A stretch of 64,000 nucleotides of DNA. Source: Dyadobacter sp. CY347. Its GTDB lineage: Bacteria; Bacteroidota; Bacteroidia; Cytophagales; Spirosomataceae. Location of the stretch: NCBI RefSeq assembly GCF_021502655.1, contig NZ_JAKFFT010000002.1, positions 620,001 to 684,000 of the forward strand, read 5' to 3'. A model generated the notes under the pieces. The model had not been told where the DNA came from. It saw nothing but the letters and a program-made list of their open reading frames with translations, and did no database searches. Shown piece after piece: positions 57,588 through 64,000 of the stretch. Position 1 is the stretch's first letter; every line of letters begins with the position of its first letter. A program made the position numbers and the translations under genes.

Positions 57588-58964
57588 ATGTCTAAGGCGG
57601 TAATTGAGCATTCGGTGGCTTCGGAGACCTTCAACAAGGACGAACCATATGTAGATTGGCATGATGAAACGCTCTGGTTTGTGCGTCAGAAGCGGGATAA
57701 ATCTTCGAAATTACTGCCTGAGTGGGAGCAATTGAGAGAAGTAGCGTCCGGGATCAAGAACTATGTGCTTTCGCATATGGATGACCTGCTCATTGCTTTT
57801 GAAAACAAAGCAAAGGAAAATGGCGTCCATGTCCATTGGGCCGCTGACGCCGCCGAGCATAATGAGATCGTGCTCAACCTTTTGAGGCAGAACAACATTG
57901 ACAAAATGGTCAAAAGCAAATCCATGCTGACCGAAGAGTGTCATATGAATGAGTTTTTGTCTAAAAACGGAATCGAAGTCATTGATACCGACTTAGGCGA
58001 GCGGATTGTGCAGCTGAGGAATGAGCCGCCCAGCCACATTGTGCTTCCCGCCATACATTTAAAAAAGAAAGACATTGGCGACCTTTTCCATGAACATTTG
58101 GGAACAGAAGCCGGCGCAACGGACCCGCAATATCTCACCGAAGCAGCGAGACAACATTTGCGTGACAAATTTTTAACAAGAAGAGCAGCATTAACCGGCG
58201 TAAACTTTGCCATCGCAGAAACGGGCGGTTTCGTAGTTTCTACCAATGAAGGAAATGCGGATATGGGCGCACATTTGGCCGACATTCACATTGCCAGCAT
58301 GGGTTTTGAAAAAATAATCCCGACCCAGAAAGATCTCGCGGTTTTCCTGAGGCTCCTCGCAAGAAGCGCCACCGGCCAGCCAATCACGACTTACAGCAGC
58401 CATTTTAAAAAGCCGCGTGAAGGCCAGGAAATGCACATGATCATTGTAGATAACGGCCGCACGACCCAGCTTGGACGGGCAGATTTCAGAAATTCACTGA
58501 AATGCATCCGCTGCGGTGCCTGCATGAACACTTGCCCGGTTTACCGGAGAAGCGGCGGACATAGTTACCATAATGCTGTTGCAGGGCCGATCGGATCGAT
58601 TCTTGCGCCGAATCTGGATATGACTAAAAATGCGGATCTGCCTTTTGCGAGCACATTATGCGGCAGTTGTTCCAATGTCTGCCCTGTTAAGATTGACATT
58701 CATGACCAGTTATATAAATGGCGTCAGGTTTTGGTGAAAGGCGGTCATGTGCCTCAGGCGAAGGAAATTGGGATCAAGGCCATGTCGGTCGTTTTGTCGC
58801 AGCCGAGATTTTACCAATGGTCGGGCCGGTTAGGACGCTCCCTGATGCGGACGATTCCTTTTGTAGTGAACAATGGAATGAATCCGTGGTTTAAACAGCG
58901 CGAAATGCCCGAACCACCCAAAGAGAGCTTCCGCGACTGGTATATCCGTAATCGAAAAGAATAG
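57588..58964 (+). CDS. lutB: Lactate utilization protein B (4Fe-4S ferredoxin/LUD domain)
   Basis: 458 residues. An N-terminal LUD domain includes VHWAADAAEHNEIVLNLLRQ, SMLTEECHMNEFL and GVNFAIAETGGFVVSTNEGN. A C-terminal double 4Fe-4S cluster domain has CIRCGACMNTCPVYRR and LCGSCSNVCPVKIDI. It is part of the LutABC L-lactate-oxidising complex in the cytoplasm. lutC follows four bases after its stop. The leader has a 13-base palindrome TGTTTATTAAACA (57488-57500), a possible operator. Confidence 0.93.
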   Translation: MSKAVIEHSVASETFNKDEPYVDWHDETLWFVRQKRDKSSKLLPEWEQLREVASGIKNYVLSHMDDLLIAFENKAKENGVHVHWAADAAEHNEIVLNLLRQNNIDKMVKSKSMLTEECHMNEFLSKNGIEVIDTDLGERIVQLRNEPPSHIVLPAIHLKKKDIGDLFHEHLGTEAGATDPQYLTEAARQHLRDKFLTRRAALTGVNFAIAETGGFVVSTNEGNADMGAHLADIHIASMGFEKIIPTQKDLAVFLRLLARSATGQPITTYSSHFKKPREGQEMHMIIVDNGRTTQLGRADFRNSLKCIRCGACMNTCPVYRRSGGHSYHNAVAGPIGSILAPNLDMTKNADLPFASTLCGSCSNVCPVKIDIHDQLYKWRQVLVKGGHVPQAKEIGIKAMSVVLSQPRFYQWSGRLGRSLMRTIPFVVNNGMNPWFKQREMPEPPKESFRDWYIRNRKE

Positions 58965-58968
58965 TAAA

Positions 58969-59556
58969 ATGACGTCCCGGGAAAGAATATTGCAGCAAAT
59001 AAAATTGAATAAACCCGCCGAAACGCAGCTTCCGGAAATCACGCGTTTTGACAGTTTATATGAAAATACGGAAGAAAAATTCATAGAAACGCTCACCGCA
59101 GTCTACACCGAGGTGATCGTGGTGAAGGATTATACTGCATTGACGCAAAAGGCAGATGAACTGTACGCTTCCGTGGTGAACCGCGCAACGACTATTCCTG
59201 CACTGGCAAACTGGGCGGATTTCAGTTTGAACAACCCCGATCCGCACGCATTGGAATTGATCGAAATTGCAATATTACACGCAGAATTCGGTGTGGCCGA
59301 GAACGGAGCGATCTGGATTTCGGATGCACATTTATCACATCGTGCACTGCCTTTCATTACGCAAAACCTCGCTTTCGTCATTCCGCGTCATGCACTTGTA
59401 AACAACATGCACGACGCATACGAACGCTTAACCGAAACAACGGGATGGGGCTGTTTTATTTCCGGTCCTTCCAAAACGGCTGATATCGAGCAATCGCTCG
59501 TCATCGGCGCACATGGCGCGCGAAGTTTGGTTATCTTTCTGCTGGAAGAAGCCTGA
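58969..59556 (+). CDS. lutC: Lactate utilization protein C (LUD domain)
   Basis: A 195-residue LUD-domain protein and partner of LutB. Typical blocks are HAEFGVAENGAIWISDAHLS, LAFVIPRHALVNNMHDAYER and FISGPSKTADIEQSLVIGAH. The last block is the conserved GPSxTADIE..LVxGAHGP-type motif. It follows lutB by four bases and is clearly co-transcribed. It completes the LutABC set, whose lutA is separated by the inverted gene at 56953. Confidence 0.92.
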   Translation: MTSRERILQQIKLNKPAETQLPEITRFDSLYENTEEKFIETLTAVYTEVIVVKDYTALTQKADELYASVVNRATTIPALANWADFSLNNPDPHALELIEIAILHAEFGVAENGAIWISDAHLSHRALPFITQNLAFVIPRHALVNNMHDAYERLTETTGWGCFISGPSKTADIEQSLVIGAHGARSLVIFLLEEA

Positions 59557-59625
59557 TATGCAGGGGATGATGTTTTAGCAGGAGGAAAAATTTCTTGAAA
59601 AAGGCTTCCAGCCCATTCTTTCTTC

Positions 59626-59633
59626 TATTTTTG
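59626..59633 (+). promoter_or_regulatory. Possible -7 box of the cmk gene
   Basis: TATTTTTG fits TAnnTTTG and lies 20 bases before the ATG at 59654. No -33 TTG at normal spacing is seen. Confidence 0.4.
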
Positions 59634-59653
59634 CAAACACAAGATTCATCCTT

Positions 59654-60361
59654 ATGCCCAAAATAATTGTTGCGATTGATGGCTATTCCAGCTGTGGCAA
59701 AAGCACAACTGCGAAACTGGTTGCCAAGCAACTGAATTACCCCTATATCGACACCGGTGCCATGTATCGCGCTGTTACATTGTATTTTATCCAAAATCAC
59801 GTCAGTCTTACAAACCCCAAAGAGACCGAAACAGCGCTTAGTAATATTCATATTTCCTTTCGAAGACACGCGGAACTCGGGCGCAATGACACTTACCTGA
59901 ACGGGCTGAATGTGGAGGACGAGATCCGCAAAATGTATGTCTCCGAGAAGGTAAGTGATGTGAGCGCGATTGCGGAAGTAAGGCATGCATTGGTGGCGCA
60001 GCAGCAGCGGATGGGCAAAACCAAGGGCATCGTAATGGATGGCCGTGATATAGGAACTGTCGTTTTTCCACAAGCGGAATTGAAAATTTTCATGACCGCA
60101 GATCCGCTGATCCGCGCGCAAAGAAGGCAGCTTGAATTGCTTGAAAAAGGCGAGCTGATAGGGCTGCCAGAAATTGCCGAAAACCTGAAAATGCGCGATC
60201 ACATTGACACAACCCGTGCAGAAAGTCCGTTGCGACAAGCCGCTGACGCCGTTTACATTGATAATTCGCTGATGACGCTGGACGAGCAGGTTGAAATGGT
60301 TGTGAGGCTGGCCGATGAGCAGATTGGTCTATCACTGCGCAGGAGAGCGAGCCGGGCCTGA
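59654..60361 (+). CDS. cmk: Cytidylate kinase
   Basis: Phosphorylates CMP and dCMP to the diphosphates. It has 235 residues. The P-loop is IDGYSSCGKSTTAK, followed by YPYIDTGAMYRAVTLY, the CMP-binding region MDGRDIGTVVFPQAELKIFM, RAQRRQLELLEKGE and the end SPLRQAADAVYIDNSLMTLD. It is typical of bacterial Cmk. The FAD-oxidoreductase gene follows after one base. Confidence 0.95.
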   Translation: MPKIIVAIDGYSSCGKSTTAKLVAKQLNYPYIDTGAMYRAVTLYFIQNHVSLTNPKETETALSNIHISFRRHAELGRNDTYLNGLNVEDEIRKMYVSEKVSDVSAIAEVRHALVAQQQRMGKTKGIVMDGRDIGTVVFPQAELKIFMTADPLIRAQRRQLELLEKGELIGLPEIAENLKMRDHIDTTRAESPLRQAADAVYIDNSLMTLDEQVEMVVRLADEQIGLSLRRRASRA

Positions 60362-60362
60362 T

Positions 60363-61433
60363 ATGGAAGAGCACGACTATGACTATCTGATTATAGGACA
60401 AGGCATTGCAGGCACTTCACTGGCCATGCATTTATTGGATCTTGGTAAAAAAATCTTGATTATCAATGATTCCGAGGCGCCATCATCTTCAAAAGTTGCG
60501 GCTGGGATATTTAATCCTTTAACGGGTAAAAAGCTTGTTAAGACCTGGCTTGCAGACGATCTTTTTCCTTACGCCAAAGGTTTCTATGGCTATCTGGAAG
60601 CGATATTTGGCGGGAAGTTTGTGCATGAAGCACCCATTTACAGGCCATTCCGCTCCATAGCCGAGCAAAACACCTATCTCGCACAGACCGCCGATCCAAA
60701 AATTGCCTCCTATGTGAATCAAAACGGAGAACCAGCTGATTTATCTGGCTATATCCATGCAGATTATGGCGGTTTGGAAGTCATCAGGTCAGGATGGATC
60801 GACCTGCCTGTTTTATTGGAACAAAGCAAAAATTACTTTCTTGAATACGGAATGCTTGTTGATGAGGCATTCGATATCAATGCATTGTCTGTTTCAACAG
60901 ATGGAATTGTTTGGAAGGACAAGACATTTGGAAAGCTGGTTTTATGCCAGGGATTTAAGGCTTTGGAGAACGACTTTTTCAACTGGCTTCCCTTTACGCC
61001 GGTAAAAGGCCAGATCCTGGACATAGAAACAGACGTTTCGCTGCAAAACTACATTGTGAACCAGGGGATTTTTCTGTTTCCGATCAGTGAAAAGGTCAGC
61101 CGGGTAGGAGCGACCTATTCCTGGGACCCGCTGGATTGGGAGCCGACAAACGAAGCAACGGCCGAATTACAGGAAAAGCTCGATGCGCTGTTGAGAATGC
61201 CATATCAAGTTAAGTCAGAAGTGGCCGGGATTAGACCGTCTGTAAAGGACCGCAGGCCGCTGGTTGGTGTGCATCCCGCGTACCATAATGTTGCTATTTT
61301 CAATGGATTAGGCACGAAGGGCGTTACGCTGGCACCCTTTTTTGCAAATGAGCTCGCCCAACATTTGGAAAACGGCAAAGAATTGAATCCGCTAGTTAAT
61401 ATTCAGCGGTATTTTTCGTTATATTTCCGTTGA
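60363..61433 (+). CDS. FAD-dependent oxidoreductase (DAO family)
   Basis: 356 residues from MEEHDYDYLIIGQGIAGTSL (ATG at 60363); the longer frame overlaps cmk. The dinucleotide-binding motif GQGIAG is followed by SSSKVAAGIFNPLTGKKLVK, a stretch typical of the glycine-oxidase/MnmC-C-terminal type of DAO protein. The FAD-domain end is IFNGLGTKGVTLAPFFANEL. The substrate is probably an amine or amino acid, but I cannot name it. It is likely co-transcribed with cmk. Confidence 0.85.
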   Translation: MEEHDYDYLIIGQGIAGTSLAMHLLDLGKKILIINDSEAPSSSKVAAGIFNPLTGKKLVKTWLADDLFPYAKGFYGYLEAIFGGKFVHEAPIYRPFRSIAEQNTYLAQTADPKIASYVNQNGEPADLSGYIHADYGGLEVIRSGWIDLPVLLEQSKNYFLEYGMLVDEAFDINALSVSTDGIVWKDKTFGKLVLCQGFKALENDFFNWLPFTPVKGQILDIETDVSLQNYIVNQGIFLFPISEKVSRVGATYSWDPLDWEPTNEATAELQEKLDALLRMPYQVKSEVAGIRPSVKDRRPLVGVHPAYHNVAIFNGLGTKGVTLAPFFANELAQHLENGKELNPLVNIQRYFSLYFR

Positions 61434-61449
61434 AGTCAGCCTTAGCACT

Positions 61450-64000
61450 ATGAGCATAAAATCTATATACAAGTTAACCTTCTCGGTCGGTCTTTTAGCG
61501 GTTTTAGGATTATTTACCGAATCAGTAGCGCAGCGCTACCCCTCTCAGGAAACCTTTGGAAAGAACAGGGTCCAGTATAAGACATTCAACTGGAAAATAT
61601 TCAGAACAACCAATTTCGAGATCTATCACTATCAGGGCGGAACTGCGCTTGCCAAGCTGACTGCGCAATATGCTGAAAGTGAATTTGATAAGATCACCGA
61701 TATCCTGGGCTGGACGCCTTACAGCCGTGTGAAGATCTTCCTTTACAATTCTCCCGCTGAGCTGGAACAGAGCAACATGGGACTGTCCACATTGGATAAC
61801 CTGAATGAGCAGAAACTGGATCTTTCCCAGTCGCGCGTGGAAGTTGCATACACCGGAAACCAGGTTACATTTCGTCAGAAACTGGTAAAAGATATCAGCC
61901 TTTTGTTTGTCTATGACATGCTTTACGGCGGAAATATGAAGGAAGCATTGCAAAGCTCATTGCTTCTGACACTTCCGGAATGGTTTATGTCCGGGACTGC
62001 CGCCTATATTGCAGAAGGCTGGTCGCCAGAATTGAACGATTACATGCGTGATTTTTTCAAAAACCGCAATGTGCGCAAGCCAACATTAATGACCGGCAAC
62101 GATGCAACATTAATTGGTCACTCCATCTGGAATTACATTGCAGAACGCTACGGGAAGGACAAAATCTCGGATATCCTGAACCTTACCCGCATTATCAGGA
62201 CAGAGCAGACCAGCATTACCAGCACATTGGGAATCCAATCTTACAACCGCTTCTTACGCGATTGGAAAGCATATTATTTAAACCAAAACAAAAACGCCGA
62301 GCAATTTTACGCCGACTCAGCCCCGACCTGGAAATATAAGCTGAACGAATTCGGTGTTTCCGATGCAAGCGCAGTGATCAAGGTGTCTCCGGATAAGAAA
62401 TTTACTGCGGTTAGCGAGATCAAGAATGGTCGTTACCGGGTTTATTTGTTTGATAGCGAAAGCGGAAGCAAAAAAATCGTTCGTCAGGGCAAGCTTGATT
62501 TCATAGGAGGAAGGGTGAAAACGCAACCACCGCTTTTGGGTTGGTCCAGAAACAATGTGTTATCGATCCTGGCCACTGAAAACGACCGTAAGAATTTTTA
62601 TCAATACGAAAACCTGGGCACGAAAAAGGTCAAGGTGAAGCTGAAACGCAACATTCGCGGTCTGGATCAGATCGTTGATATGGATGTTTCGCATGACGGA
62701 ACAATGCTCGCAGTGAGCGCTGATAAGGGTGGACAAAATGACCTTTATCTCATCAGCGTGGCAAGAGCTTCTGCATTGCCATTAACCAGTGACCTTTACG
62801 ATGATCTTTCGCCACGTTTCGTACAGGGTTCGTCGCGCAGGGTTGTCTTTTCCTCAAACCGTTCGGTCGATTCGCTGGGGACCGGCGATAAAGGGAGTTA
62901 CAAATCCATTTCGGGCTCATTTACCATATTCGAGCATGACGGAACGCCTAAGTCCGATAATCTTTTGAAACTGGTTCAGGCGAATGGGAAGACCAAGATT
63001 TTGCCGGTTTATGCAGATGAAAATGACATTGTATACATTTCCAATGAGAAAGGTGTAAGCAACCTCTTTAAGTTTAACCGCGCCAGCAACACAAATTCCC
63101 AGCTGACCAATTACATCCAGGGCATCAGAAATGCGGATCTGACGACCAGGTCGGGCGGTGGATTGGCTTACACTTACTTGAATGATGGCTACTATACAGC
63201 TGCTTTTAAAAACGGTTTCGATATCAATGCAACTGTAAACACACCCGCATTAAACAATGGTGGGGCAGCAACGGGAGCACCGGCCGCCGGACAGTCGGTC
63301 GCCGGAGCGTCGGTAGGTCAGAAATCGGATTCGACACAGCAGGCAAAACCTGCGCAAGCGCCAAAAATTGCATTGAAAGAAGGAGAAGTGGACACCGACA
63401 ATTATGAATTTGACGAGGATGTCCTGAAATCGTTTGAATCCAAACAGCGCAGAGGAACATTCCCGACCACGCCAAGCACATTGTCGAGATCCAAAGCAAC
63501 CCGCGAGAACATTGCGATCAAAGGGCCATATCCATACAAAGGGTTATTTATTACCAATGATGCCAGCTCCGACTGGCGCATCGATCCGATCAGAGGATTT
63601 GGTTATGCGCAGTCGATTTCTATGAATGATCTTCTTGAAAATCACGTCATTAAGGCAGGGCTTTTCATTTCGTCCAACTTCCGGAACAGCGATCTTTTTG
63701 CAGAATATAACAACAATACATACCGCATTGATTTCGGACTGCGCATTGACAGAAAGAGCCTTTACGTAGATTCGGAAGGGGCGCCACAGAAATACCGGTT
63801 TAATCAACTGATGTTTACGGCTTCGTATCCATTTTCAACAACGAGCCGTTTCTCACTTTCCCCAATGTTCACGTCCACACGCATGATCGATGTGTATCTG
63901 TTGCCCAATCCCGACCTGGCGTCCAGCTACGGCGGTTTGAGGAGCGAATATGTGTTTGACAACACGCGGGTGAACGGCATGAATATGATGGAGGGAACGC
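61450..64000 (+). CDS. PD40-repeat, TolB-like outer-membrane protein, 3' truncated by the window edge
   Basis: The frame is open from the ATG at 61450 (MSIKSIYKLTFSVGLLAVLG, signal peptide to about VAQ at residue 28) to the window end, 850 codons without a stop. The first 280 residues resemble a peptidase-like domain (LPEWFMSGTAAYIAEGWSPE), but I see no HExxH motif. A PD40/TolB-like propeller follows (DMDVSHDGTMLAVSADKGGQ; YDDLSPRFVQGSSRRVVFSS). A low-complexity Gly/Ala linker leads into what looks like the start of an outer-membrane barrel. The function is unknown; surface or secretion-related roles are plausible. Confidence 0.8.
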   Translation, partial: MSIKSIYKLTFSVGLLAVLGLFTESVAQRYPSQETFGKNRVQYKTFNWKIFRTTNFEIYHYQGGTALAKLTAQYAESEFDKITDILGWTPYSRVKIFLYNSPAELEQSNMGLSTLDNLNEQKLDLSQSRVEVAYTGNQVTFRQKLVKDISLLFVYDMLYGGNMKEALQSSLLLTLPEWFMSGTAAYIAEGWSPELNDYMRDFFKNRNVRKPTLMTGNDATLIGHSIWNYIAERYGKDKISDILNLTRIIRTEQTSITSTLGIQSYNRFLRDWKAYYLNQNKNAEQFYADSAPTWKYKLNEFGVSDASAVIKVSPDKKFTAVSEIKNGRYRVYLFDSESGSKKIVRQGKLDFIGGRVKTQPPLLGWSRNNVLSILATENDRKNFYQYENLGTKKVKVKLKRNIRGLDQIVDMDVSHDGTMLAVSADKGGQNDLYLISVARASALPLTSDLYDDLSPRFVQGSSRRVVFSSNRSVDSLGTGDKGSYKSISGSFTIFEHDGTPKSDNLLKLVQANGKTKILPVYADENDIVYISNEKGVSNLFKFNRASNTNSQLTNYIQGIRNADLTTRSGGGLAYTYLNDGYYTAAFKNGFDINATVNTPALNNGGAATGAPAAGQSVAGASVGQKSDSTQQAKPAQAPKIALKEGEVDTDNYEFDEDVLKSFESKQRRGTFPTTPSTLSRSKATRENIAIKGPYPYKGLFITNDASSDWRIDPIRGFGYAQSISMNDLLENHVIKAGLFISSNFRNSDLFAEYNNNTYRIDFGLRIDRKSLYVDSEGAPQKYRFNQLMFTASYPFSTTSRFSLSPMFTSTRMIDVYLLPNPDLASSYGGLRSEYVFDNTRVNGMNMMEGT

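Noticed and set aside
59531..60238. 235-codon minus-strand frame opposite cmk
   Set aside because: Antisense shadow of cytidylate kinase, with no recognisable motif.

Overview
The window looks like chromosome of a Bacteroidota bacterium, order Cytophagales, closest in flavour to Dyadobacter and other Spirosomataceae. This is a judgement from gene content and was not searched. Supporting signs are a secreted protein with a type IX secretion C-terminal sorting domain, a carboxypeptidase-regulatory/DUF5686 outer-membrane protein, DUF4142, a serine palmitoyltransferase cluster, A-rich leaders with few Shine-Dalgarno sites, and a few TAnnTTTG -7 boxes. I saw no rRNA, tRNA, CRISPR array, prophage or transposase.

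Layout. 1-2868: phosphate acetyltransferase (5' end outside the window) and acetate kinase, overlapping by 4 bases. 3025-9268: a TetR regulator and a TolC/adaptor/RND efflux operon, with a shared operator-like motif in both promoters. 9715-21704: an eleven-gene lipid cluster. It starts with serine palmitoyltransferase, a GNAT acyltransferase (candidate ceramide synthase) and a CerR-like reductase, each overlapping the next by 4 bases. DUF5686 follows, then a head-group module: sugar-phosphate-type nucleotidyltransferase, ATP-grasp protein, CDP-alcohol phosphatidyltransferase, flippase-like membrane protein, HAD phosphatase, PfkB kinase and DUF4833. I read this as synthesis of a phospho-sphingolipid whose cyclitol- or polyol-like head group is CDP-activated. 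21860-23334: CmoA (carboxy-SAM synthase) overlapping an integral-membrane ICMT/PEMT-type methyltransferase, an unexpected pair. 23439-24725: type II NADH dehydrogenase.

24809-35176: five tightly packed genes. They encode a GAF protein, an HD phosphohydrolase fused to the Pycsar-type transmembrane effector domain (DUF5706), polyphosphate kinase 1, an SdiA-regulated-type lipoprotein, and a metallophosphoesterase fused to an outer-membrane barrel. The set suggests nucleotide, polyphosphate and phosphate signalling or scavenging. 35196-47429: mixed housekeeping and accessory genes (two response regulators, a PMT-family glycosyltransferase, an aldo/keto reductase, a T9SS-secreted protein, RarA, an ECF sigma factor and several small unknowns).

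47592-59556: an AraC regulator with adenine deaminase on the minus strand, divergent from a pathway that best fits non-phosphorylating L-fucose (or L-rhamnose) breakdown. It has a UxaA-family dehydratase, SDR dehydrogenase, FAH-family hydrolase, lactonase and mutarotase, followed by LutA and LutBC. The known pathway ends in pyruvate plus L-lactate, and Lut proteins would oxidise the lactate. A degenerate EEP-fold protein sits before lutA, and an inverted secreted-protein gene splits lutA from lutBC. A cluster of GC-rich palindromes lies at 52026-52248. 59654-64000: cytidylate kinase, a FAD-dependent oxidoreductase, and the first 850 codons of a PD40-repeat outer-membrane protein cut by the window end.
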